Positions 33,331-44,040 of a DNA stretch of 64,000 nucleotides are shown piece after piece. The position numbers and the translations under genes are program-made. Each line of letters opens with the position of its first letter. Position 1 is the first letter of the stretch. Below the pieces are notes generated by a model. It saw only the letters and a list, made by a program, of their open reading frames with translations, searched no databases and was not told the DNA's origin. The stretch is taken from the NCBI GenBank assembly GCA_963931865.1, contig OZ007511.1, forward strand, positions 5,288,626 to 5,352,625, read 5' to 3'. This DNA is from Axinella damicornis (Eukaryota > Porifera > Demospongiae > Axinellida > Axinellidae).

Positions 33331-33980
33331 TAATTAAAGCCTTGAGATTGCCCTTTTAACTGTGTGTTTGTGTGTAACGGAAGTGGGATGTTCGTGGGGC
33401 GGGACTACACTAGTGACGTGTGACCTTCGTACTTCAATTTACTGAACCTGGAACTTAACTCTGCGAAGAACGTTCGAGAACATTGGGCTTGGGCTGGAAT
33501 CTTCCAGAACAGCTGGTGGGGAGCAGCAGCCGAAGCGGACGCAATCGGGGAGCAGCAGACGCAGTCAGGGAGCAGCATCCGAAGCGGACGCAATCGGGGA
33601 GCAGCAGTTGAAGTGGACACAATCGGGGAGCAGCATCCGAAGAGGACACGATCGGGGAGCAGCAGACGCTATCGGGGAGCAGCAGACGCAATCGGGGAGA
33701 AGCAGTTGAAGTGGACGCAATTGGGGAGCGGCATCCGAAGCAGACGCAATTGGGGAGCAGCAGTTGAAGTGGACACAATCGGGGAGCAGCATCTGAAGCA
33801 GACGCAATCAGGGAGCAGCAGTTGAAGTGGATCGATGCAATCACGTGGGGAGCAGCAGCTGAAGTGGACGCAATCACGGAGCAGCAGCTCTGCACAGAGA
33901 GCTGTCCAGCGCCGGATTACTCACGTAGGCGAACGAGGGGGGGAAGTAGCTGAGCGAGCGATGCGAGTGAAGCTACTTGT
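33330..33980 (+). mobile_element. heat-shock-element repeat, copy A
   Basis: Order of parts: a GT-rich leader, a conserved stretch with CTAGTGACGTGTGACCTTCG, two perfect heat-shock elements (33467-33510), about eleven units of the 29-bp VNTR (GACGCAATCGGGGAGCAGC core), a conserved CTGCACAGAGAGCTGT segment, and a terminal hairpin AGTAGCTGAGCGAGC...GAAGCTACTTG. The copy at 36430-36877 has the same order. Partial copies are at 7302, 10938, 15171 and 15988. No coding content is credible: the open frames rotate through the 29-bp repeat. Terminal inverted repeats and target duplication were not identified, so the transposon class is open. Confidence 0.8.
33467..33510. promoter_or_regulatory. two perfect heat-shock elements
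   Basis: GAACGTTCGAGAA (33468-33480) and GAATCTTCCAGAA (33497-33509) each fit nGAAnnTTCnnGAAn with no mismatch, the consensus for trimeric HSF1 binding. Their starts are 29 bp apart, equal to the VNTR unit length next to them. Binding in the animal is inference. Confidence 0.75.
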
Positions 33981-33999
33981 ATAGCTAGATCAAGATAAC

Positions 34000-34930
34000 A
34001 GACAATGACAGAGTGAGCCAAGCATCTTAGGAAGAGTTGTTGGAGTAGTGAGGGGCACAAAGGCATCTGTTACTGCTCTGGTAACAATATTTACTACACA
34101 AAAAGTGATTCTAGAAGTTCAGCACAACACCACCACAAGAAAAATCCCATGCACAGTGTGATGTGCTCAAACTACCTGCACATTTTTCAAGCTACCAACA
34201 CCTGAGGTATTGTGCTCATATAATACCACTACTGCAGTGAACCTGACTGTGATGTCCAGCTAGAGGACTCCTCACATAGGGGATTCACATGTCGATGATT
34301 GCGATCTATTCCACGTACTCCACCTCAAATTCGAGACTTCCACCCCATCAACCTCCCCCCCCCACACACACTCACCTCCAGTACTGAGCATCCAGTGCTG
34401 TTGGTTTCGCTCTCCCACCCATCAGTGACTCGTGACCACTCAAGTCCTCATGTTAGTCACTGCATATCAGCTCAGGGTGAGCAGAGACAGTGTGCAGAGG
34501 TCAATCTTGGATGTTCTCCTCTGGACTGTGTGTGTTGGATGAACAGTGTGCAACTCATACATTGATTAAGGTCTGCATTCAGCATCCAAACAGAAAATTT
34601 TAATACAGACCGTCAATTGCCAGTCACTAGTCTTGGCTGAATGTGCTAAATTGTCACATGACATGCATGCACCTCATCAGACCACAGTTCATAATGAGCT
34701 CATGACAATCAGCAGGAATTGTGGACACATACTTCCCCATAGCGTTCATATGATGAAGGGTTCTGCCCTTCATGACCGTGGGACCTGTCTGAGTCGTGAT
34801 GATTGCACCCACAGTTCCTTGCTGATCGTCATTTAATACATTCATCGGAGACTATAGAAACGATATAATGGGGTCTGAATTTCCAGTTGGATGCAAGGCT
34901 GGGGGCCTGGGAACAAGGCTATTCCCTCTT
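34000..34930. other. stretch with no recognised gene
   Basis: Short open frames without splice support. An imperfect inverted pair (CACATGACATGCATGCACC and similar) is present near 34655. A solo GCCTGGGAACAAGGCTA terminus is at about 34905. Confidence 0.4.
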
Positions 34931-34935
34931 CCCTC

Positions 34936-35671
34936 TTTCAGACTGGGCTGAAGTCCCTCCCTCAGTTCATGCAACCTCAACTCCTCACTCAGGTGACACA
35001 GCGTCTTATGCGGTGAGAAGAACGGGAGGGAGGGAGATGAACTTGAAAAGGCAATAGAGTGAAATTAAATCAACTGAACACACTATCTTAAATAATTCCC
35101 CCCCCCTGGGTCAGTTAGGTAACCCATTTCATTGATCAAGAAGTAAACTGATAAAGTGTAAGAACTCACCAGGTCATCCAGTGATAGTCACGTTGACACA
35201 TCAATCTTTGTCCTCTACCAGGACCCTGCCTGTCAGCTTGTCGAACCTCTCATTGATCCGTTCCTAGTGCTGCATCCCCCTGTCCATTGTGGAGCTGTGC
35301 ATGGTGAGAGAGGGGGTGCTCTCTCTATCAACGTGTACGCACACACATCCACACAAATTCCACAGTTATAGGCAGAGCTGCACATTATAAGACAAAACAG
35401 TACAACAATAATTGGTTGTGAGAAACGGCAGGTGCAATTCTACCTCTGAGCAAGTCAATCTAGGATCCAACGTAGTAGTACCAGTGACAAGATTATAGGT
35501 CCCTCCCCTGACATAAATCTTCACCTTACCCCAGCTTCTTCCTCTGCCCTGAAAGGCAGTTGGCCTCAGGAGTGTTCCTTTTCAGGTCTTTCACCACCTG
35601 CTAGTGCTGTAACTTAATTCTCTGGGGTCATGCATGCAGCCTGGGGTGTGGTGGGGGAGTGGAGGGTGTGT

Positions 35672-35726
<55 letters not shown>

Positions 35727-35915
35727 TACAAGATGAATGGAGGTCACATTAGCCTCTCACACATAATTATATAATAGGTGCTTCGTCCACGCACTCTTCA
35801 CTATCAACACCACTAGCTATAGAGGCCATCTCCACAGCTCCAGCCAACTCCCTGTGGTATGTGGTATATAAATATACAGAGAGTCCATTTCTGCCAGAGC
35901 CATTCCAGCTAGGTT
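34936..35915. other. region with possible small coiled-coil exons
   Basis: On the minus strand several short open pieces have Leu/Glu/Lys-rich, helical composition: LCHLSEELRLHELREGLQPS (about 35000-34940), INERFDKLTGRVLVEDKD (about 35255-35200), VVKDLKRNTPEANCLSGQ (about 35600-35540) and ELAGAVEMASIASGV (about 35855-35805). A related ELADMW piece lies near 38990. Acceptor/donor-like sequences flank some, but plus-strand readings with splice signals also exist for two of them, so neither strand nor gene is settled. No family recognised. Confidence 0.25.
35686..35725. repeat. poly-G tract, 40 bp
   Basis: An uninterrupted run of forty G, the longest homopolymer in the window, directly after a (TG)n stretch. 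Confidence 0.95.
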
Positions 35916-36006
35916 TAGGATTAGCTTGGGTGAGGTTATGGTGAGATGAGCCCTCACCCTAAACAGAATACCTTTCACCTTCCGTGCCATGGTTCCTCCA
36001 TTATTC

Positions 36007-36180
36007 TTTTTTTTCTTCTTTTTTTACTGAATAAATTTGTTACTTCTGGTTATTGGCAATAGCTACATGTACTATGCTAATACAGGCCAGTAACCACATA
36101 CAAAACACAACAAAAGTACAAGCACAAAGACGACTAGAGTATGAGATAGTTAATTCCCCTTTTGTTTAAATGTCTGAACA
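36007..36180. repeat. SINE-like dispersed repeat, copy 2
   Basis: T-rich tract then GCTAATACAGGCCAGTAACC and ACAAAACACAACAAAAGTAC, matching the layout of 788-1030. Lies in the presumed CDK5RAP1 intron region. Confidence 0.35.
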
Positions 36181-36429
36181 AATGTTCAGCCTCCCCATCT
36201 GTAGTGCCTCACAGGTGGCAAATACAGTTGGTCTGCACGCACTCAGCAAACTCTCCAGTAATCACTGTTGATTAAAGGGCCAATATCACAGCTCTAGGCC
36301 AAAATTCAGTGATCGTCTTGCAAGTCCACTCCCTCTTATCAATCAATCCCTTGGCGTGGGAACATACTGCAAGCAATCAAAACCTTGATCAATAAAGGGC
36401 TAGAGTTCCACTGACACTGGTGTCAGGCC

Positions 36430-36877
36430 AATATCAACACATTAAGATTTGAGCGTGTGTGTGTCTGTGTGTACGTGACAGAAGTGGGGCTGGACTAGAC
36501 TAGTGACGTGTGACCTTCGCACTTCAATTTACTGAACTCCAACTCTGCGAAGAATGTTCGAGAACATGGGTCCAGGTATGGGCTGGAATCTTCCAGAACA
36601 GCTGGGGCTACAAGCAGGAGCAGCAGTCGAAGCGGACGCAATCAGGAAGCAGCAACTGAAGTGGACACAATCGAGGAGCAGCAGCTGAAGCGGACGCAAT
36701 CGGGAGCAGCAGTTGAAGCGGACGCAGTCAGGGAGCAGCAGCTGAAGTGGACACAATCGGGGAGCAGCAGTTGAAGCGGACGCAGTCGAGGAGCAGCAGC
36801 TGAAGCGGATGCAATCGGGGAGCAGCAGCTGAAGCGGACGCAATCGGGGAGTAGCTGAGCGAGCGAAGCTACTTGTT
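36430..36877 (+). mobile_element. heat-shock-element repeat, copy B
   Basis: The same parts and order as copy A at 33330: GT-rich leader, GACTAGTGACGTGTGACC-type stretch, two perfect heat-shock elements (36551-36599), about eight 29-bp VNTR units, and the AGTAGCTGAGCGAGCGAAGC hairpin. The heat-shock elements start 34 bp apart here. It lies directly downstream (in transcription sense) of the last recognised CDK5RAP1 exon. Confidence 0.8.
36551..36599. promoter_or_regulatory. two perfect heat-shock elements in copy B
   Basis: GAATGTTCGAGAA (36552-36564) and GAATCTTCCAGAA (36586-36598) fit nGAAnnTTCnnGAAn exactly. The first differs from copy A at one spacer base, so the contact bases are unchanged while neighbouring sequence has diverged. 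Confidence 0.75.
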
Positions 36878-36952
36878 ATCATTTAATGATAATTGGTGGT
36901 CATCACAATCTACAAATGTTGTCAAGCCTTTATGGGTATCGAGATGTTGTAC

Positions 36953-37627
36953 CTCCTGCACTTTCTCAGTCTGGAATTCTTCAGCACGGACCATGCCATC
37001 TCTGAGTCACTGACGTTCATCTGGCAACCATACGTCTCAAAGTAGACTGCGGGAAGGCAGGATGACACAGTAACTTGCACCAACAAATACAATTAGAAGA
37101 ACAAACTCTGTTCCTTTCCTGGATGAATTACTGCACTTGTTACCACCTATTACCACCTGTTACCATCCTAATTCTGTTACTATCCTAGTGAAACTGTTGC
37201 ATAAGGCACCATTGAATGTACAAGACCACACACCCCTCCACTGCAGTGGGGGGAGCCTGGGAACAATTCCTCGACAACAGATCATGTGAGGATATGGTTA
37301 GGTCAGTGTGCTATGGCTTCAGAAACGTTTCATGAAATGCAGTGGGGGTGGTATAGGGCGACGTACAGGAACTATTGCATTCACAGTCGGTAGAACAATC
37401 GATAATACTATACTTCAACCAGTCAGAGTAAACAAGCAGCTATTACTGAACATGATCTATTATCTAGCTTCATGCAGAGACAGGGGCACATCTGAACCTT
37501 CCCTAATATTTTGTCCTGCAACGTCATCCTCTCTGAGGTATGGCACCCTCACTCGTCCCTCAACTGCACCCATCACTGGCCTCTGCACACCCAAGGAAGC
37601 AATGAAGTCTTTCAGCCCTGGTCCATC
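36953..37627 (-). CDS. CDK5RAP1-like methylthiotransferase, two exons seen
   Basis: The upstream exon (37627-37498, minus) follows acceptor CTCACCTGCAG, encodes GPGLKDFIASLG and VPYLREDDVAGQN, and ends at donor GTTCAG. The next exon starts at 37046 after acceptor CCTTCCCGCAG and completes the split valine codon to read EVYFETYGCQMNVSD, then SEMAWSVLK. This matches the N-terminal MTTase domain of CDK5RAP1, a mitochondrial radical-SAM enzyme that makes 2-methylthio modifications on tRNA. The YGCQMN cysteine is one of the cluster ligands of that domain. After SVLK the frame fits the family better if one base is missing (near 36985), giving TEKVQE. The remaining exons, including the CxxxCxxC radical-SAM site, were not found at lower coordinates; the heat-shock-element repeat and poly-G sit there. 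Confidence 0.75.
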
Positions 37628-37852
37628 CTGCAGGTGAGAGCAACTCTTGGCGGTGATGGTGTACCAGCAGCGGGAGAGGGAGACAAGACTCTCAGGTGTT
37701 GCAACCACATGGCAGACCCTTTATAGGCTCTTCACGTCTCCTAGCGGGTGGAGCTGGGTGAGAGGGTGGTTGTGGCAAAGTGGACTCTTTAATTTCCTTG
37801 TTATTATCATTTCCTGTAAGCTTCATTTCCTTATTAGTCTGCTGTTCTTGTA

Positions 37853-38302
37853 CTAGCTAGGCCGGTTCTTTTGTTCACAGACAATAACTTTTGCTATGGT
37901 ATGAACAATGCGTTTTGTTACTGCATGGGCCCTGCGCCACCTATATATAGTTCCTTTTTGTACAGAGTTGTGGCCGCGGAATAAAGTTTGGTTGTTGTAC
38001 ATTGTAAAACGCTCGGCTGCGTGACAGTGGTGGAGATGGAGTTGCCCACATACGACACAGAGGAGGTTGGATGCAGTCATGTGACCTACGAATTTATATG
38101 GAGGTTTACTATACCGAATTGTGTTCTCGGTAGTGTTTACGAGTATCTCAACAAACTTGGCATCATTCAAAAGCTCCAGTAGAGTAGATTCCAAATATAC
38201 CGTCAACCCGGATTGCTTAGGCTGTATGGCCTCTTGAAAGATTGGCCGCGTGGGATGGCAGAGAATCCACACTCCCGGTACTCCAACTGGAAGCCTTCCC
38301 AA
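37853..38302 (-). CDS. unrecognised 149-codon open frame
   Basis: Open on the minus strand with mixed, protein-like composition (LTVYLESTLLELLNDAKFVE; a His/Cys-rich CVVCGQLHLHHCHAAERF stretch). It lies upstream of the CDK5RAP1 exons in the same orientation and could hold an upstream exon, a mobile-element fragment or nothing. No family signature and no clear splice pair. Confidence 0.2.
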   Translation of the reverse strand: MGRLPVGVPGVWILCHPTRPIFQEAIQPKQSGLTVYLESTLLELLNDAKFVEILVNTTENTIRYSKPPYKFVGHMTASNLLCVVCGQLHLHHCHAAERFTMYNNQTLFRGHNSVQKGTIYRWRRAHAVTKRIVHTIAKVIVCEQKNRPS

Positions 38303-38601
38303 CCTGAAGCGTCTTCAAAGTACTCCTACCTTTCAAACTGCCCAACTGTAGCTTCACTTCTCATTGGCAATTTACGTTTTCCCTCGGTCCCGGGCCATAT
38401 TGACTTGGGAACGAGGTTAGGAACGTAAAACATGCAATTATTTCCGTTCAAGCACAGCGCATAGTCACGTGCGCATAAAATGTGTCCAACCTCCTCTGAT
38501 TGGGACAAGAGTGGTTTATTGAACACCTACTTCCTCAGTTTGTATTGAATAGGAGCCTCATCAATGATTCAATGCTACACCACTAGTTCTCCATCTCCTC
38601 T

Positions 38602-38911
38602 CAGTTCAGTTCAGTTCATTTTGATTTGATAACCCAGGAATGCCGCATCTCCAGTACAGAAGGTTTTCATGCAGGTCCTGGGCCCCATTAACGGGGGATG
38701 ATGGTGATGACATCATCACTGAACTCGCTTGAGTTACCATAAATGGCATTGCTCAAACTTGTTTTTCTGGAAGGGCAAAGGGCAAATTCCTTTTTTCAAG
38801 GTGAACCACCCTTCAACAGAAAAACCAAGGGCTTTAGTGGGATTCGAACTCAGGACAGAGCCTGAGTTGCGCACTGGAGACTCTCACTCTACCAGTACAC
38901 CACCGCGCACC
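38602..38911 (-). mobile_element. tRNA-derived SINE, copy 2
   Basis: Read on the minus strand: A-box-like ACTGGTAGAGTGAGAG, B box GAGTTCGAATCCC, body shared with copy 1 at 29671, and a longer GAACTGAACTGAACTGA tail. The two copies differ by small indels and substitutions. The same orientation and structure support a genuine family. Confidence 0.8.
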
Positions 38912-39781
38912 TAAACCTCTCCTCCACTCACTCTCTGTTTACTTGTTCATCCAAGGAGGCCATCTCCACATATCTGCCAACTCCCTCACCTCTTCTTCAA
39001 TCTTCTCCTTCTAAAAGAGTATTGAGAAAGTGGTCAGCACAGCAAGTCTGGGATCATCAGACCAATTCAAATTGTAGCTACACCTACAGAATCACTGTAC
39101 TAAGATAGTGGCCACGCACTTCATGTACAAATCGTTCTCCCTCATTCTTGAGGTCCTCTTCTTCTTGGAGGTCTGGAGAGGCCCAAGATCAGGTTCATCA
39201 CGACTTATACTTTCTATATACATCCCGCAGTGACTAGCTAGCTACCTAACACATTGACAATAGATTCATATTAGTATGATCACGGCACGGTGGCTATCTC
39301 TCCCTCTCCCCATTCTGCCTCACTTATCTTCAGCCAGAAGGACAGAATGGAGTCACAGCAACAACCTCGGCCTCGTTCCCAGATCAGACGCCAAGCCTTT
39401 CTGAGCTTATTCCCAAGCGGCATGGGGTAAGTATTCGGAACAGCGTTCGGAGTCAACTACAAACGAGGGAGCGCCAATGACAGAGGGCCAACTGAGGAGG
39501 CCAACGGCATCGGTGACCGAAGAAAAACGACAGAGACGCTCATCTCTTTCCAGATCCAGTTCACTTGCACACCTGTTTCCCGCCATAATCTGAAACCGCC
39601 GATTCCAACCAATCAAATTAGAGTGCTAGGCATACCGGCGCGCGCGCTGCTGGCCGACTTCTGCGAGTATAAAAAGGCGAGTTCAGTTGTGCCGAAGTCA
39701 TTCCGGCTAGTTTCGGCTCGGGTGAGGTTAAGGTGAGGTGAGCCCTCACCTTAGCCTTACCCAAGCTGAACCTTCCACCAC

Positions 39782-39950
39782 TTGGGTGGGGTGGGAGCCT
39801 GGGGGGGTGGAGCCTGGGGGGGTGGAGCCTGGGGGGGGTGGAGCCTGGGGGTGGGTGGAGCCTGGGGGTGGGTGGAGCCTGGGGGGGTGGGAGCCTGGGG
39901 GGGTGGGAGCCTGGGGGGTGGGAGCCTGGGGGGTGGGCTGGAGAGGAGGG
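39782..39950. repeat. GGTGGGAGCCTGGGG minisatellite
   Basis: About nine units of 17-20 bp (GGAGCCTGGGGGGGT). G-runs of four to seven bases recur at each unit. Open frames in all registers are artefacts of the repeat. Confidence 0.9.
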
Positions 39951-40488
39951 TGGGAGTGGGCCTGGGGAGAGTGGGTGGCTGTGGCTAGGTGTATGACGGT
40001 GGAATGTATCATTTCTATACCTACATGTACAAAGTAGGAGTAGGACCCTGCAGCAAATTCACCCTGGCCCCATGATATAAATTTTCTCTACTTTGACAGC
40101 AGTTCTTCAATGGAACCGTCTTATAAAATTGCTGCATTTTTGTGACTACTTTTGCATGCTTATACTCTGACAGTGGCTGTTGAGTAGGAGAGGAACAAAG
40201 GTTAATAATTGTCAATGCTTCAGTTTCAAGCCTACGACCGTTACTATGACTTGTTTGTTATGTTACTACCCGCCTTTTGTGATAACTAATGTTCACAGTA
40301 GAACTGCTCATGCATGCAATCCAATTTAGATTGTCTTTCGCTCATACTATTGTCCTCACACATTGTTTGTTTGGATTTCTTTGGCTACGTGTTACCTCTA
40401 GTACCTATAGTTCAATTATGAATCATCTTAGAAGATTAATATTTCTTGCATTAGTTATTGGGTGCACACTTGATTATAGTACTACCTA

Positions 40489-42185
40489 CTATTGTGTATC
40501 CGTTGCATTGCATAATGTATTAAGACAACAACAAAAAGTCACGAAAAGAATGTTCTGAATCCGACTATGTCTGTTCACCTTCCCAACCTGCAGACTGTAT
40601 AGTGTAATTCTACCATAAAAGTCAGTGCTGCTCTTGAATTTAACGCTATACATGTAGACTTGATGTGCTTTGCAAGAGGACACCGGGAAATTCTGTACTC
40701 TTTGTTAAGCTATAAGACATAGAATTGGGAATTGGGATAACTTGTCTTCCATTGCAGGTAGTAGTAAAAATCTGGCAAAGATCTTGACTGAGATGCAAAA
40801 CTTTAATGACACACAACGTTTCGACCTGATTACGTCTTGTACCAAGGTACAAGGTACACCTATTCAGATCAAAATCGCTGTGTGTTATTAACATTTTGCA
40901 TCTCAGTCAAGAAATTTGGCAGATTTTTGACTACTCCTACATACTATGACCTAGCTATCGAGCTCAGTGAGCCAGTCGCTGTTCAGCGCCCTCCCCGCTA
41001 CTTCTCACACTATGCCTTGCTTCACTGCACTTTTAAGCATTGAAAAGGCAAAACAGCCATCGGCAGTTGCACACAGGCAGACACCTCTTCATGCATAAAA
41101 GGATACTCGCACAGAGTTTCCATCCTTATTTGGGGTAGAACTGTTCAATCTCCTGCAGCTCTGCATGCGTCAGAGTTTCCAGCCATAATAGCACATTCTT
41201 TGCCTGCAAATCCTTCCTGGAACCGCACCTGAACCTCTCTTACGGTGGCAGGGGCAGGTAACTTGATCACAACAAACTGTGGAGAACCCTGCTGGCAAAA
41301 GGTGTACATAATGTGACGTACTAACATCGGTATGGGGTGCGCATGATGTCACATACACAATCATGTGGGCATTCATGGCGGATGTAGTGGTATGTTCTAA
41401 AGCTCAACCATGGTGAGTCTCTGAGTTACAGTCATGATGGTGTAGTCAGAATTTTGGCACTGTCATGTGTTTCCTACCCAGACCAGGGCGGCAGCGGCAT
41501 AGGAGAAGTGGTACGGCCGTTCATCGCAGATGGTGTGTTCGTCGGAGGCGCAGCGCGTCTCCACAGAGGTGTGAAGTGGTGATCAGTCCGCGTGTAGTGC
41601 GGAAATTTTTTTTCATCTTTATTTTAGCTATGAAGAAGTGCTCTCGTGGCATCTCAACGCATTTTGATATCAGGTCGACTGGAAAAGTGGTCCGGCCAAA
41701 GCCGGACCAGCCGGACCGGCAGCGCCGCCTCTGCCAGAGTGTACTACGTAGCCTGCAGCCAGCAAGCAATTTAATTTAATTGTACAGTGAATTTCACTTG
41801 TGTTGAGAAATTCCATGTTGTGTAAGGAGACAATGAGTAGCATACACAAACAGGTACACACAGTTGCTTCACTTCTGTTTGCAATAAGGATTTATAAAAC
41901 CCACGGAACTCACTGTAAGTGAATTTCCACCTTATAGGGTTGTAGATTTCCCTTATGGATAGAATTCAACAGTGGTGAGTGGCCAAACGGTACGACATTG
42001 AAAAAGGTGACTCTGTTGCTAAGTTATCACTGCAGTCGACTAACAACCAGCCCAACAAGGGGTGGTCAAGAGAACCATGGATTGGCTTTGTAACTTGGTC
42101 TGAGTTCCAGCATGTTTCATCCTTGCCATCAAACATGAACTTCTTCCCAAACTGCCTTACATCCCTGTTTAGTACTGAGCTCACC
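40489..42185 (-). CDS. NR2C2AP (TRA16) orthologue, three exons seen
   Basis: Exons on the minus strand: 42185-42095 (after acceptor CCTCTCACAG) encodes VSSVLNRDVRQFGKKFMFD and ETCWNSDQ; 41288-41107 (after TTGCCAGCAG) encodes GSPQFVVIKLPAPATVREVQ, FQEGFAGKEC and, in other frames, EIEQFYP and DGNSVR; 40692-40489 encodes NFPVSSCKAHQ, FKSSTDFYGRITLYSLQVG and ends at TAG. Order and sequence match vertebrate NR2C2AP, a small discoidin-like protein that binds the orphan nuclear receptor NR2C2. The first exon with the start codon was not found. The middle exon has two small frame changes (after IMAG and after FYPK), which in a conserved single-copy gene suggest consensus errors or a pseudogene. A foldback element occupies the last intron. 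Confidence 0.75.
40746..40945. mobile_element. foldback element in the NR2C2AP intron
   Basis: Arms of about 65 bp, both containing CTTGACTGAGATGCAAAA and an AAAAATCTG(G/C)CAAA stretch in opposite orientations, around a loop of about 55 bp. Arms differ at several sites. No coding content. Confidence 0.75.
41540..41700. repeat. dispersed repeat shared with 43715-43830
   Basis: GCGCAGCGCGTC..., GATCAGTCCG..., a run of T/A, then TCTCGTGGCA(T/C)CT recur in the same order at 43715-43830, there inside the nested 43636-45216 element. Identity is patchy. It suggests a second, broken copy of that outer element's left part. Confidence 0.5.
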
Positions 42186-42630
42186 CTGTGAGAGGACCAG
42201 CGGATAAAAGACTATTGTTACCAACAAGCATCGAAAATCTGGACATTAAATATATAAGTTCCATGTGGCTTCATTGGATGTCTGCCATAGCACTATAGAG
42301 TATAGACCCATTGCAGCTGACATCATCATTTTGAGAAACGGAAGGGTGGATATACCTACATGGTGGCTGTTTTTCCATTTTTGGAGATATATAGCAGCTT
42401 CTGTGGCGATCTCAGTGAACGCAATGATTCACCAACAATGCTTCTATGTTTTTCGAACAAAATGTGATTGCTATGTAGACTATAAATGCTCACCAGTGGT
42501 AGAGGGCACATTTTGATCGATACTGCACTGCATACAAGGCCAATGTATTATGGATGGTGGCACAAACTTTAGTGTATAGAAATGCCACAGAAACGTCATG
42601 TAAGTGCAATGGGTCTAGTTTCAGACACCG

Positions 42631-42668
42631 TAGTCTTGTTTCCAGACCCGGGTCTGGAAACGAGACTA
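42631..42668. mobile_element. minimal palindrome of the TAGTCTCG/TAGCCTCG family
   Basis: 38 bp, TAGTCTTGTTTCCAGACCC followed by its near-exact inverse. No 9-bp flank duplication found. Could be the remnant of an internally deleted copy. Confidence 0.6.
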
Positions 42669-42699
42669 TCCAGAACCTGTCTGTACCTGGCAAACAATG

Positions 42700-43595
42700 T
42701 TTGAAGCTACAAGCAGTAAGGAACCTGCATAACTAATATAATTATTACCATGGAAATTATATGATTAAAGTACAACCACAATGGAAGCTAATGTAACTGT
42801 GTAAGTGGCACCGAACCAGCACACATGCTCAATTCAATGGTGGCTACATGGATGAATGGAGTGCAAACAAGTCTTTTGATTCAAGCACAGGAACAATGAG
42901 CTGTATTGAAGTGGTCGACATGCAGTTAACCTCCGCCAGGCTAGTGGAAACCAGTGCTGTGTACTGTTATAGTTTTCCCCCAGGTGGATAAACCAGGATG
43001 TCTGGTTTATCCATAGTTCTCCCCTCGGACAGCAAATTGGTATGGCAACCCCCTAGACTCCCTAGAGATCTGTACAATGGAAGAGCATTGCACTTACTTT
43101 ACTCCTTCCAAGTCAACGAGCGGATATGAAGGTCCATAATGGGCGGGGCTTGAACTAATTGCAATTTTACACGGATAGTCTGCGTTAAATTAGGGCGCCC
43201 AGTTTGCAGTCTTTTGAAGATGAAGATCGAGTTGCATGTTGCCGTTTCGTTTCCAGTCCAGATTTTACTACCGTACTACTTCAGCTGATCTTTGTGTCCT
43301 GCGATTCACTACGTACACTGACGGTTAGTGAGAGCAGTAATGTAGTGGTATTAAAAGCAATCGTGGTGAGTGACCACAGAAATGTACTCAGCCAGCTCTG
43401 GTTTGGATATGGTATGGCACAGATAAAGTGCCCAGGGGTCGCTGCAAAACCCGTGACCGTGGTTGGAGCTAGCTGGGGTTACTCTATTGAACTGTCAAAC
43501 TCCTGTGACACTATGACCTTGTGACCTTAATTGGAGAAAGATTGCTGTGTGGCTTAGTGATCTTGTGATTGTAGCAGTATTACAACTGAAGGGAA
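42700..43595. other. stretch with one unrecognised open frame
   Basis: A 106-codon plus-strand frame (43204-43524) has protein-like composition (VVVSDHRNVLSQLWFG-type text) but no family signature and no clear splice signals. Nothing else recognised before the poly-G tract. Confidence 0.25.
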
Positions 43596-43614
43596 GGGGG
43601 GGGGGGGGGGGGGG
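43596..43614. repeat. poly-G tract, 19 bp
   Basis: An uninterrupted run of G immediately left of the nested transposon stack. Confidence 0.95.
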
Positions 43615-44040
43615 TCGTCCATGTGGGTACACACATAGGCGGTTTCAGGATCGAGAAGTTACCCGGGCAGTATTAACCAAGAGGTAGAATTGCACGCTGT
43701 GGAAGGCAGTGCATAGAGGCGCGTAGCGCCGATCAGTCCGTCCGAAGTGAAAAAAAAAATTTTCACCTTAATTTTTCAGTTATCAGGATGGGCTCTCGTG
43801 GCACCTTCGTGCTTTGCACTGCAAGTTCCAGATGTAAGAGGAGATCGATGCTGCAGAGAGACGTCGAGCTAGTTACTTACCTCTATTTGGAGTGTAGTGG
43901 ACACGCCCATCATTAATTCTGGTGAAGGGGTGGGGCTACAGTCCCCAAAGTCGGCCCCCTAAATTTGTAGTGTGCATCAAATAGGGACGAGTTGTTGATA
44001 CCGCTAGCAGCCAGGAACAGTGCAGCTCACAAGCGTGTAA

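Noticed and set aside
33930..33995. Helitron 3' end (hairpin followed by CTAG)
   Set aside because: Copy A has CTAG a few bases after the hairpin, but copies at 7438, 10993 and 36877 do not, and no TC 5' end or Rep/helicase was found.
30213..34920. A 4.7-kb element between two TAGCC(T)TGTTCCCAGGC-like termini
   Set aside because: The flanks do not show a shared 9-bp duplication and the interior contains several unrelated elements; they are probably two solo termini.
33455..36882. Cys/Pro/Leu-rich minus-strand open frames
   Set aside because: They cycle through the three frames of the 29-bp VNTR, as expected for a repeat without stop codons.
39738..40037. Gly/Trp-rich and Pro/His-rich open frames
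   Set aside because: Readings of the G-rich minisatellite at 39782-39950.
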